Assembly (NCBI GenBank): GCA_036897485.1
Contig: JAYMTF010000956.1
Span: 1-27,879, forward strand
DNA: 27,879 bases
Direction of reading: 5' to 3'
Origin: Pelargonium nanum
Taxonomy: Eukaryota > Streptophyta > Magnoliopsida > Geraniales > Geraniaceae
A model generated the notes under the pieces. That model had not been told where the DNA came from and did not search any database. It saw only the letters and a list, made by a program, of their open reading frames with translations. The position numbers were made by a program, and so were the translations under genes. Of the stretch, positions 1 to 11,500 are shown piece after piece. Within the stretch, counting starts at the first letter, position 1. Each line of letters starts with the position of its first letter.

Positions 1-769
1 ATATTGCAAATATTTGACCCTATCAAGTCCAATTTCCAACACAGCTAGCTAGTTCTACCAACATTTTTCTTTTTCTTTTTTGAGATTTTGAGATAAGTTG
101 CAATCTTGAAACATTGAGTTAATTCAAATATAAAAACATATTATGTTTCAAAATAAGTATATTGTAAAAGAGAAAGTTTAAACACGCGAATTTAAGTGCA
201 CAATTGCAAATTCAATCCGTTATCCACTAATTCCACATTCATTCGTCCTGACACGTAAGCGTTTGTGCATGAATTTCGAATCGTATTTGTGTATTTTTTT
301 TCTTAATATTGTTAAAGAAAACAAAAACGACCATTTTAATACAAATGAGAATAGTTTTATTGAACACATTTTATTATTAAAAAAGCTAATTATGTAGTGG
401 ACAACTTAACCTAAATAGCTTTTGTGATTGGCTTGAAAACATGTTAAGTAAGCACTTTTTCAATTAAGATGACAAAAAGATGGTATAGATTGGGGTTGAA
501 GACTTGGAGGGACAAAAATAGGTGAAAATGTTAGGTTGGTTTGTTAATGGTTTAGTGGTGATTGTGACTTCTCTCAATTCCTTAGAACTTCAATTAGTAT
601 TTTTTTGGGACTAATTTTTTTGGTCTAGTAAATCTATTCTTTTGATAAGTCAATTGGTGTGGTTGGAAAAACAAAATTGACTCAAAATAAATTCTACTTG
701 AGAGCATTCATTTTGAAGTCCCTAGCTAATCAAATATTGTTTGACAATTAGAAAAGTTTAAAGATAGCC
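1..769. other. AT-rich intergenic DNA
   Basis: No ORF of useful length, RNA gene or clear repeat is visible. The stretch is AT-rich and full of homopolymer runs. It ends at the target duplication of the hairpin element that starts near 780. Confidence 0.6.
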
Positions 770-779
770 TAAATTGTTT

Positions 780-1054
780 GGTAAAAAACATTTTATGTTT
801 GACCCAATTTAGTTTTTGAACTATTTTTAACTTAAAATAGTCTCCGAATTTTGATATTTCGACCCAATTTAGTTCTTGAACTTTTTTTGACTTAAAATAG
901 TCCATGAACTTTCAAATATTGACCGAAAATGGTACTTGAACTTTCGAAAGTTTAGGGACCAAATTAGGGAAATTTTTAAAAATTCATGGGCTATTATTCA
1001 GAAACTAAATCGGGTTTAAACATGAAATTTCAAGGACCAAATTGAAACTTTTAC
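780..1054. mobile_element. Hairpin-type MITE, possibly Mutator-like
   Basis: The 275-bp element begins GGTAAAA and ends TTTTAC. It is flanked by an exact 10-bp direct repeat, TAAATTGTTT, at 770-779 and 1055-1064. Its left half repeats a roughly 60-bp unit of the type 'gacccaatttagttcttgaacttt'. Its right half carries the same motif inverted ('aggaccaaattgaaact'), so the whole element can fold back on itself. A 9-11 bp target duplication is characteristic of Mutator-like elements; assignment to that superfamily is inference. It has no coding capacity. A related element sits at 15818-16153. Confidence 0.6.
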
Positions 1055-1064
1055 TAAATTGTTT

Positions 1065-2280
1065 TGTTCTTGTCTATTAAAAAAAACCCCATTTAATTGG
1101 GAGTATGTAAATTGTTATATATAGTTAATTTTCTCTATTTGGTAAGTTTAGTCATAAAAGAAGAATAAAAATAATATTTGGAGTATGTAAGTTTCAGGGA
1201 ATGGGGCATCTGAAGTAGGATCTGCCTCTCTGCTACTTCTTGTCTCCTCAGTTAATTAATTATTTTCACATGGAAGCAATCTTTAATTAATTAATTAATT
1301 AATTATAAACACATTTTCACAAGGCTCAATGGCTAATCACAATGCCTAATTCTACTTTAGTAGCTTCTTTCTATATATTATATATATTCTGACAATATAA
1401 ATATTTCAAATTTGTTTTTATCCCATATGTCAAATCCTAATTGCAGATGTGGCATTCTCCAATTAAAATTAAGATCCAAAAAATATATTAACAAAAACAA
1501 ACAAGAACCCACAAATTTATTATTTTTGTGGCAATGCCCATGTCACGTAGATGGGCTGGGTTTATTGAGCCCAACAACTTACTAAAAGAGTACAATGTAG
1601 TGGCCCATTAAGAAGTGGTCCTTGGGCCCATAGTTGTGTTGTTGGGCCCATGAAGAAGTGGTCCCTGGGCCCATAGTTGTGTTAATTATACACCACACTT
1701 GGAATTCTTTTGATCAACATTTTTGCGGATTCAGAATGCATAAAATGGACCGATCGATTTTGAATTGGGTAAACATATATAATCCATTGCCCGCACCATT
1801 TCGATTGATTTTAGATTAAATCTTTTCGGTTCAAATCTGAAAAAACCGACCCAAATCGGGAATTGTCAACACTAGTTTAACATACACCAAATTTATTAAG
1901 GAAATCAATAAATATATCTAGTGTAGTGTCCACATTTTGCACTTATTCTATTCTATATATCAAGATCTATGTGAAAGTAGATAGAAAATATTTTTTTATA
2001 CACAAAACTAGTGAAAAATAATCAAATATATACCGTACAATTATGCATGTTTCCAATATGTGTAATCTTGAATCAAACAACCATTTTTAATAATAACATA
2101 AATTAGAAAGTGATTATGCAAAACAAACAACAACCAAGAAGAATGTCCAAACCACAACAGAATTGAATTCGGACAGACACTGGACGCCTTCAAATTTGGC
2201 ATACATGAGTGATATTTAACGTGTCGAACTCTCTAACATTTGGCCAAACGTTCGATATTTTTTCTTCTAAAAAAGTATAT
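1065..2280. other. Intergenic DNA 3' of the zinc-finger gene
   Basis: It contains a short TTAA microsatellite near 1283-1305, a cluster of TGGGCC/GGGCCCA motifs with a 43-bp tandem duplication (1605-1684), and otherwise AT-rich sequence. The small ORF at 1634-1819 lies partly in the duplication and resembles nothing I recognise. Confidence 0.5.
1605..1684. repeat. Tandem duplication, 43-bp period, with GGGCCCA motifs
   Basis: The segment containing AGAAGTGGTCC, then GGGCCCATAGTTGTGTT, occurs at about 1611 and again at about 1654 with one or two differences. Several TGGGCC cores, which resemble plant site II / TCP-type promoter elements, lie within 1550-1680. No adjacent transcript start can be shown, so a regulatory role is only a possibility. 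Confidence 0.6.
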
Positions 2281-2288
2281 AGGAGATC

Positions 2289-2294
2289 TTTATT
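2289..2294 (-). terminator. Possible poly(A) signal of the zinc-finger gene
   Basis: AATAAA reads on the minus strand about 105 bp beyond the stop codon of the C2H2 gene, a normal distance for a plant 3' UTR. Plant poly(A) signals are degenerate, so this is only a plausible site. Confidence 0.4.
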
Positions 2295-2398
2295 ATAGAG
2301 AAACAACAAAAACCAACAACAAAAATCTCAATCCAAACCCCCCAAAAAATGAAGAATGTGATCATGATAACAAAATGATCACCATTCACATCCCATGC

Positions 2399-2995
2399 TC
2401 ATAAATGGAGGGTCAAGTCAAGCCTTTGTTCTTTGCTCTTCTCATGATCACTACTCATGAGCTGAGAATTAGACCCTCCAATAATATTAGACCCATTATA
2501 GTAATTTCCATTGCACCTCCTCCACTTCAAGAAACTCTCTTCAACACCAACATGCTCATCAACAACATAGCCTTGATGATTAATGTTGTTACCATAAGTA
2601 CTAATGACCATGTTGTCCAACCTGGGCCCACCTCCGAACATTCCCTCCGAGAATTGCGAGAAGAATCGAACATTCGAATATTGAGGTGGTGGGTGCAAGA
2701 AAGTACCAAAATGAGGAGTTGGAGCAAAAACCATAGGAGAAGCTGCAGAGAAATTTGAGGCCAAGTATTGGTGGTGGTTGTGATTTTCTGAGGCTGATCT
2801 TTTGGCTTTTCTGGCGGCGGTTCTCTCCTTTTTGTGGGCGTTTTGGTGACCTCCAAGAGCTTGGGAACTGAAAAACTTCCTCGTACAGAACAAACATGGG
2901 AACACTCTGTCTCTGGTGGCTGTTGCTGAGTCATCATCATCTTCTTCTTCAGAGTTTGGTAATGCAACTTTCTTGGTTGGTGTCTCATCTTCCAT
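2399..2995 (-). CDS. Single C2H2 zinc-finger transcription repressor with C-terminal EAR motif
   Basis: This intact 198-residue ORF has no intron, as is usual for plant Q-type one-finger proteins. One finger spans about residues 32-58, with C34, C37, H50 and H54 as zinc ligands and the plant signature QALGGH at 45-50. The basic tail KKERTAARKAKR directly follows and probably serves in DNA contact and nuclear import. The N-terminus has an acidic run (residues 16-22). The C-terminus ends LDLTLHL, an LxLxL-type EAR motif that in this family recruits TOPLESS-type co-repressors. The middle is rich in Asn, Ser and Phe and has no recognisable domain. It is expected to be a nuclear DNA-binding repressor, perhaps in organ or trichome development like its Arabidopsis ZFP relatives, but the exact orthologue cannot be named from this sequence. 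The start is the first Met of the ORF, and the stop is TGA. Confidence 0.9.
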   Translation of the reverse strand: MEDETPTKKVALPNSEEEDDDDSATATRDRVFPCLFCTRKFFSSQALGGHQNAHKKERTAARKAKRSASENHNHHQYLASNFSAASPMVFAPTPHFGTFLHPPPQYSNVRFFSQFSEGMFGGGPRLDNMVISTYGNNINHQGYVVDEHVGVEESFLKWRRCNGNYYNGSNIIGGSNSQLMSSDHEKSKEQRLDLTLHL

Positions 2996-3303
2996 GGCTG
3001 TAAAGGACAGTAAAATGTCAAAATTGTGAGAAAATGAAGAGAACCCAATATTGATATGGTGATGTAGATGAGGAAAAATGAAACCTTTTTTTGGAAATGG
3101 CCAAGGAGATAGGGAAGAGATGAGAGGGATTGTGGAGTGGTGTTATTGGGTTTTTGGGTTTTGAGATTGACTTTAGTGTGTTTTAAGGAAGAGAAGATAA
3201 GGAGGTGAGTTTGTAAACTCAAAAGTTGGAAAATGTGAAGAGACTGAGGTGGTGGTGGTGGAGGTAGTAGAAAAAGGGAAGGTCAATTGGTTGTTTATTT
3301 ATT

Positions 3304-3312
3304 GTTTATAAA
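3304..3312 (-). promoter_or_regulatory. TATA-like box of the zinc-finger gene
   Basis: TTTATAAA reads on the minus strand about 310 bp upstream of the ATG, implying a leader of about 280 bp rich in CT and CCACCA repeats. The motif is palindromic, and no transcript start can be confirmed. Confidence 0.4.
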
Positions 3313-3319
3313 GAAGAGT

Positions 3320-4860
3320 GAATATTGGGGGGTGATGTATGTATGGGCAGTTAGGGTTGGGAACAGAAGAGATAAGAGAAAGAGATAGAGAAAGATAATT
3401 GGGTTTGAGTTTGTGTTTGGGTTTTGGAAGTAGGTTTCTTATTTGAATTTGAACTCGTGGGCATATGAAATCACATCCGATTTTATCTAACCAATTTATA
3501 AGTTGATTCAAGTCGGATTGGCCATGTAAATTTTTGGACCAGACCAAGCGAAATTGCACAAATACACACAATTTATGCCTATAAAGTGAAATTCGACTTG
3601 ATCCATACCCGATATGCAAAATCGACACCTCTACTTTCGAGTAAAACTGACAATTTGATCCCAAATTCGCAGAAACTCGAATTTTGATTTGCGTTCTTTC
3701 GAGTTTAAATTGTAATCACTTTTCATAAATCTAACACATTTTACACGTAAAATTCGTAATTTTTCTGAGATTTGCACATCTTTCTATCAAATTTGAATGA
3801 GATCTTTTGAACTCAGAGCCCGAAAATTTTGATTGTCATCTTCACATTCAATTCATTATAAAATTTATTGGTTGAGTTGTGTTGTGTTGGGTATGGTGTG
3901 GTATGGTATAAGGAGAAAGAGAGTGATAGGTGGATAGAGAGATGTCTGAATTGGGAAATGGAATCTATTTTCTTTCTCTATCTCTATCTCTGACTTTCTG
4001 ACTAGTTTATCTGTTTCATGAGCACTTGCTAGTTTTGGTTTTTTACTTCACTGTCTATGTTTTTATGTCACCATTTATGGCTCATGACTGACTTCATAAT
4101 CCATCTACTCAACTTACTTACTTTTCAGTTTTGACTGCTCAAAATCCACTCCTCGGGTCAAACTTCAAAGTTTATATTGTTTTCTGAACTATAGTGTGTC
4201 GAAACACGAAAGTATTTTGAGTTTAAAATAAAGAGGTTTATGAATCCAATGAATCTAAACATAAAAGTTCATAGATTAAATTGGATCTTTTAGCTCAATA
4301 TTTTTATTTTATCTACTTTGGGTCTTGACTAACTCTCAGTTTTTAGTTCAAGTGAGGGGCATTTCTGACTTTTTGAGAGTGTATTGTGTTGATGATGATG
4401 TAAGATTAGGCAAATTTAGAGGTTAATGGATGAGCAATGGAAGTTGAATAAGAAGAAGATGAAGTCAGAATGTGGGTGTCAGGAAGAGATGAGACCAATC
4501 AAGTTTGTGATATACTACAAAAACTACAAGGGCCAATGTAGAAGGATTGGGTGTCTTAAAAGCTAAAGTCAGATCCTCCACTTCATTGGTCTCTTCTGTT
4601 CATGCAAGTAGTAATAAATAAGAGTTATGGAGGCTCTGAACCAACCCTCTATCACTTACAATTTGTCACTTCCCATCCTTTGATTCCATTCCATGCTTGC
4701 TCTGAACCAACCTCTTCTTAACATTGGTGTCCCTGCCAACTTGGAAATACTTCAAAACTATGTGCCCAACACCATCTGTCTATGTGCTTCTCCTTAATTA
4801 CAAAGTGACAAGTTCTACACAAAAACATAGTATTTCAATCTATCATTTAACAGTACAAGT
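3320..4860. other. Intergenic DNA upstream of the zinc-finger gene
   Basis: No gene is recognised. It holds purine- and pyrimidine-rich stretches (GA-rich at 3365-3395, CT-rich at 3968-3990), short GTATGGT repeats near 3890-3910, and small ORFs that look random. Upstream regulatory sequence for the minus-strand C2H2 gene is likely here, but no specific site is clear. Confidence 0.5.
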
Positions 4861-4929
4861 AGAGCTGGCATGTAAGATGACAATTCGTGTAGCATGTTTG
4901 AACTCAAATATTTCATATTCGTTTTGATT

Positions 4930-5230
4930 TCATGTTGGGTTCTTATTCTCAAACATGTTTAGTAATCGTGTCGTGTTCATGCTGGACTCCAAAACACGCA
5001 CACACAATGATTAGACAATTAGTCGTATTATGACATGCACAACACACGTAAAATGCACACTAAATGATATAATTGTAAACTAAACCTAGAGTCGTCTTAG
5101 GTCGTGTCATGTCAAACATGTTGATGCTATCACGTAGATTGTATTGAGTCGTGCTGGTGTCAATCGTGTCAACATGCCCATTTAATTACCATTTTATATG
5201 TGTCATGTTCATGTTCAACCATTCAACACA
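4930..5230 (+). repeat. Decayed dispersed repeat, copy 1
   Basis: The sequence is rich in CGTGTC/GTGTTC words. Part of it (about 4955-5060) aligns by eye, in the same orientation, with 26840-26930; shared anchors are 'tggac', 'aacacgcacacac'-like and 'ttagtcgt'-like blocks. It has the look of the ubiquitous non-coding plant repeats rich in CGTGTCGTGTT. Family and boundaries are unresolved. Confidence 0.4.
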
Positions 5231-5583
5231 ATTACTAAAATGTCAGCTTTAACTACTTGTATAATAATTGGAACCAACTTTGTTGAATACCTACAATTTC
5301 ATGAAACCAATTGCCAAACTTTGCAATTTTAGTCATGTGGGGCACACTAATTTTGCAGTAAGCTTGCAACAAAAATGTGATATCGACAAACAAATAAAGA
5401 TTATTACAATAATCTAAGAAAACAATATATAAACAGTGTTTCTTTTTTTTTCTTTTTTGGATCAGCAATATATAAACAGTGTGAATCATAGAATTGGTGA
5501 AAAGCATTGTAAAAGAGGAGAGATCAGGAGAGACCATTTCATACCATGGGCTCTCATCAGGATTGCTAAGACTAAACATTCAT
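5231..5583 (-). other. Probable 3' UTR and downstream flank of the UGT80 gene
   Basis: This non-coding interval follows the UGT80 stop codon on the minus strand. Part of it should be 3' UTR. No canonical AATAAA was seen on the minus strand, which is common in plants. Confidence 0.4.
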
Positions 5584-8500
5584 TTAGGAACAACCGAAAC
5601 ATCTCCGCAGAGAGAAACAACTCGAAGAAGCTGTTTCCTCCTCGGGCTCCGACTTTTTCCGAGGAAGCTGCTTAAAGAAAGCTTTGACAGCTCCTTCCAC
5701 CCCATCTTCGTTCTCCATTGCCTTGGCTAGTTCAATGGCACTATCCTTCACCTGAAACAATTTTTTGGGTGAGTTCGTTGAAATAACCCATAACACAATC
5801 TTATTATAAAGTTCTGGGAAAAATTTACATCACAGGTAAATTTGCTGGTTCTTATTCAATTACTAAACATTCAAGATGCAGTCCAAAACCTTTTGATATT
5901 GTTTATTCCCCTTAAATTGAGTTCTATTAGAAGTTTAGAACTCGTGAACTGTGAAGTAACCAGTCAACTTTTCAATAGAAAAGGGCAGGTAGGAGAAACA
6001 GTTTACGACAGGCAGAGTGTAAAACGTGTATTCAAGTGGTGACAAACTTCACATTATTTCAATATGGAATACATTAACACCCCCCTCACGTGCATGCTGG
6101 ATAACACAATGGATTCTACACATGAACCAAGAAAGGAGGCAATAAAGACGGGTCACTAGGCCCAAACCAAACCAACATGATACCATGTTAAAGTTGACTT
6201 CAACCTAAAATTAAAACAGATAGGTGGAGGGAGCAACGTGTAAATCAAGTGGTGAAGAATTCACATTCTTTCAATGTGAGATGCATTAACCGTCTAGAAA
6301 GCCGAATGTTGGGTGCAGCCTCAGTAGCTAAATTAACCAGTTTTTTTTTTCAGTCAACTTATGCATGTTGACTCTGAATAATAGTTCTAGTTCTAGTTCT
6401 AGTCCTAGAAGGTATGGGTTACTTTTTGCAGTTATGACAGATATAAAATCGGAGCATTACAGAAATAAATAAACACCTTGAAATCTAGCATGAAATTCAT
6501 TGCATCAACCAACTTGGGTAAATTTACCAACTTAGGCAAACTTTCACTCTGAATAGTATAGCACTTCTAATTCTACAAGGTGCAGAATACTTTTTGCAGT
6601 TTTAACAGATATAAACTCGAGCTACAAATCAAGAAATTCAGAAAATAAATAATTACCTTGGGATCTAACATGAAATTTATTGCATCAACCAACTTGGGTA
6701 GGGTGAACTCGTCAACTGGGATGGGTGCTGGACCTACGCCTCTGGCATGTACTCGCTCTCCCCAGAAAAGTTGGTCTCCAAAGAAAGGTACGATGGTTGT
6801 TGGACACTATATATATTGAATTTGAAAAATAAAATAAAATAGACCCAGAGAGTAAATCACATGTAACTTAAGTTCATAAGATACAATTAGCTGCAGAGTC
6901 ATTACCGCGGCTTTTAGACCAGCAGCTGTAGTTCCAGCACCTCCATGATGCACCTGACAATGCATACACAAAAATATTGAAGTTTTCTTATAAGATTCAA
7001 AAGAAAACCTTATAACAAGCAAAACGGAGCGCTAAACGTTAGGTCAAACATGCAGTAAGAAATTTATATGACCACATTCAGATCATTCTTCGTAACTTTG
7101 TTTTAGTATTTTTGCTCGAACCTGAGACCTCAGGAGAAACAAGTGCCTTAAGCCCCTTGCCCCGATGATGGTTGTTAACTTTGTTTTAGTATTGCCTTAA
7201 CATATACATACTACCACTTGGAACAAAATTACGTAAGTTCACAAGACACACAAGGATATCATGGCTTTTACAAGCTTTGAAAAGTTCGTGTAAGCCTGGC
7301 ACTCAGGCTTGCTTAGGGTTTTCGGGCCATCAATTATATTAATTGTTCCCCAATTTGATAAACCATGTCCAAACAAACCATAAGCAGCAACGGAGTCAAA
7401 GCTTTCAGTTCTGCTAACATAGAACTGTGCATGAACATCTAGCTAGATTAGATTACTTGACAATCCAAATCCAGACTAAGCAAATGCCAAGGCATCAATG
7501 TTGCTGAATAATTTAGTCTTAAAAATAACAAAAGTATAGTTAAGCCTCACCACAGCCTTGCATTGTAAGAACAGCCAGTCATGAGGGCAATTGTCCAGCA
7601 AGTATATGGAGTCGTTTGGTTCTGCCACTGGGTTGAAACAAAACCCATTTAGGATAATCAGCAAACTCAGAAGGTTTCGACGGATTCAAATAGATACAAG
7701 GGAATTGATTTGAGCATAGCTAAAAGACTAACACGGAAATTATGACTTACAGTCACCAAGACCACCCCATCCCTTATTAATAATGCCCCTCTGTCCAGTT
7801 TTTGCAAGCGCATCAACAATTATTTGAGTCATCTTTGCTGGCTCTTGAACAGGCTGAGATGCAAAAGTAAAGAAATAAACAGGAAACATTTATAAGCAAT
7901 ACAAATAGGAGATCTCAATTCTCAGTTTTTTTTCTTTTCAATTCTCAGTTTTCATAATTATAATAATGGAAGAACTGAGAGAACATACTCACAAGGCTAC
8001 CAAATCCAATGTAAATAGGTTGTGTACCGGCTTTTAGCCATTTTACTAAGTCTTCAGGAGGCTCATAATTCGATGCGAGATCAAGGAAGCAAAATCCTAC
8101 CACATCAATCTTCGGTCCCCAATCTACAACATATAGCCATGATGAGAAAACCTTAAAAATTACACCACATTAAAATTACACCCATATATATATATATATA
8201 TGTATGCATGTATATCAAAAACTAAAGCAATAACCTTTTGGCTTAGGAACAAGGTGAGGACTCCAAATATATCCATGTGGCACATCAGAATCAGAGCCTT
8301 GGGAACCACTTAAATAAGTAACAGGTCGTAGCTTCAGCTTTTTCTTTCTGAGATCATTTATCATGTCACGAATTCCAAGCCAAATCATTGAGTCAACAAT
8401 TTGATATGATAGCTGCAAAAATTGTTTGGATCCTAAAATTATTAAACATTACTATTGAGTTAAAAATGAGGAAAGATAACACGATAGCTGAGAAGTATTT

Positions 8501-11500
8501 TAAAGGCTCACTCTATATCCAGCTTGCTGTTTGACACGGGACAAAGGATGCGGAAACTCACTAGTTGGCCTGGTCATGAAGATAAACACAGTTGCACAGT
8601 ACAAAATAAAGTTCCATTTTAAACCATGAATTACATGAAGTGGTAAAATGAAGAAAACACAACACTGCAACCTGATAACTATATGATGTTAAAACATAAA
8701 ATAACTCAACAAAATTCCATTAACCAGACAAGACTTACGTCCATGGCATTGTGAAAAATATATGAACCGGTACATTTAGAGCCTCCGCCACGTGAACGTG
8801 CCCTAGCGAACCATTATCGTATATTAGTAATAGAATAAAATAGGCTGTAATTGAATTGCAAAAATTACCATCTGGAATCATGAATGGGAGTCATTCATCC
8901 CCTGTTGGGATTACTTTTACTCACACCCTGTTACCATTTGCAAAGAATTATTTCATATCCACCCAAAACTGAACAGAATTCCATTTCTAATCCTATTCCA
9001 TTCTCTCTCTCCGTCTCCTTTCTTTCCTGATCTCCACTAACGGCAGCGCCACCAACGCCGATGACACTGCTGGATAAACTGCCAGAAATGTTAATGGAGG
9101 TGCCACCTTTTCCGGCAGAGGTCAAAGCTAAAACTAGAAAGTGTTGATTTCAAAAATTCCACAAACCAATTCAATTTCCCCCCAAAACAGATTTATGTCA
9201 GTCATACAGCTTGGATGGCATGCATGCTATCTCTTTGACAACCAACAGTTAATGTAATGTAAGGAATAAGGCAAAAAGCAGATTCTCCATCCACCACTTT
9301 TTTCTAAATGTTTATCAATTTTCAAAAGCAAGCAAATGAGCAATGCATATCCATAGCTCAAATGCACAATTCTTGTCACATCGAAATTTAATTCTTCTTT
9401 GCAAACATTCTATCCTTTCTCAGAATTAGTTTTTCAAAAACAAACTCCAAAATCAGCACAGTTCATTGTTAAAAGTGCTCAAGAACGAATCACAATTGAC
9501 AAAAAAAGAAACAGTTATCAATAGAATCCGATAACAGATTCAAATTTGAAATAACTAACCATATGCAGGGGGGTTGGCAATGATTGCATCTGCTTTAAAT
9601 GGGACACCAGAATCAAGATCAGCCTCTTTGCAAGCTGGAAGTAAGGAGTAAATGATTTCCTTCATTTGATTCCGTTGAATAGGTATCTCAGAAGGACCTG
9701 ATGGTAAGAAGCCTTTATTCTTAACCATATCTGCTTAGAACAAAAGCAAATGGATTACTAGAAAGCTCCTGATGGGAACCCATGATAAGCTTTTGGTGAA
9801 TCAACTTCAGGTACTTATAAACAGGCCACAGCACCAATATTTCATATTCTTGACAATCACTTCAGCTATCAAATTTCTTCATTGTTCAGGCCTAAACTTA
9901 GCAACTAAACAAGGACAATGGGATAGAAAAACTGCTTCATTTTAAAGCAACAAATGAAAGGTAGAGAATCTATTAAGAGTGTCTAAAGCTATATAAACTT
10001 GACATCTAAAATATTTGACAAGAAGCAATTATTTAAACAGACTAGAGATTGACATGAATCGTGTCGGTATGTGAGCACATATGAGAGACCCACATAATCC
10101 TAAAATCAATGGAAGTATAGAACATTTAGAATCTTAGATACGTACAACCGGCGAGTATTTTTGGATCTCCGCCTAAAGGATAAAATTCCAACCCAGCAGT
10201 CAAGACAAACTCTTTGAAATTAGAATGAGTTGCCAGTCTAACACGATGACCATAGTCCTGCATGCAAATACGTAACCAAAATCAAATTTCCCCCATTAAT
10301 AAATGGAAAAATAAAATATTTTTTTGTTGATACATCTCATTAACGTCCATACTTTTACATGCAATCCAAGTGCATATCTTTCTGCAAAAAACGAACAAAC
10401 TATATTCCTTTTTCATGTGCCTCCCAGTTGTCACCCACCCTATGGTCTAATAGACTGTAGGTACCATAGTCCAATGGCAGGAAATATACTGTGCAAGACT
10501 CTAGTTTATCATATCAATATCTAGTGCCAATATATATGCCAGCCCAAATGCTTACAAATTCCTAACGATTATTTGTAGTATTGCAATACTTTCTTACAGG
10601 AAAATAGAAAAAATTACCAATATCAGGAAGTAAAACTCAAAACAGCACTGTATTACAAGCCTTAACACAAAGGTGGAAACAAAGAGGTTGCTCAGGTCAT
10701 GACCCATCATCTTTTATCAAGATCTACTTGCGCCCTGTGCTGCATCAAATGCAGTAAAATGTCCCCAACATGTTCACACCTCTTCTTGACAACTTAATTT
10801 GACAACACCTGGTCATTGATCATTCAGTGACTACATATTTGAAAGATGAAAAACTTCCCTCTAATAGCTTGGTTACCTATGAGTCCTACAAGTCTCCCTC
10901 TATAAAGAAAAAGGCAAAAGTAGAGATACTCCATCACAAATACTGGCGTAGAAAATATTTTAACCTTGTCTTTAATTCACATTATGAACTTCTGAATTAA
11001 ATTGTGCTCAATACTTCAAAGGTTTATTATGATAGAAAGTCATGCACAAAGATTAAAAGTATGACTATGCCCTTCACATCTTTTGCCTTCCAATTGAAGC
11101 TTTTATTGAGTAATACTGCTACAACTAACACCAAGACAAGATGTATAATTGAACATCACAGTCAGGGCCAGATGTTTGTATAATTGATACAAGAAATAAG
11201 CATGTTTGAGGACACACAAATGTATATAGGATAAAAGCTCGTCCAATGAGGAACCTGTAAACGTTTGCCAATAGCAATAAAGGGCTGCACATCCCCGCGT
11301 GTACCGACAATGAGCATTACTATTTGCATTGGCGGTATGTATTGAAAGTCTGTACAATCAAGTGCTTCATCGTCAGCAACTTCACTACCCACATCTCCAG
11401 ATCGAGCACTAAGAACTGGGGGTTCAACATCTCCTGGAACTTCAAATTCTACAGTTCCATCATCTTTCACAGTAGCTATTCTGTTCAACAATTTAAGCTG

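Noticed and set aside
2405..3222. Other-frame ORFs over the zinc-finger gene (plus strand 117 aa; minus strand 231 and 98 aa)
   Set aside because: They overlap the C2H2 frame, which has clear zinc ligands and an EAR motif; the others show no domain.
3299..3664. Minus-strand 121-residue ORF
   Set aside because: It is low in complexity at its end, has no domain, and lies in the region upstream of the zinc-finger gene.
8859..9158. Possible insertion in UGT80 intron 5 with CAAAAATT at both ends
   Set aside because: The 8-bp word is AT-rich and could be chance; no matching inverted ends were found, and the ORF inside has no domain.
10324..10524. Small plus-strand ORF inside a UGT80 intron
   Set aside because: Random-looking sequence with no motif, lying in an intron of a well-supported gene.
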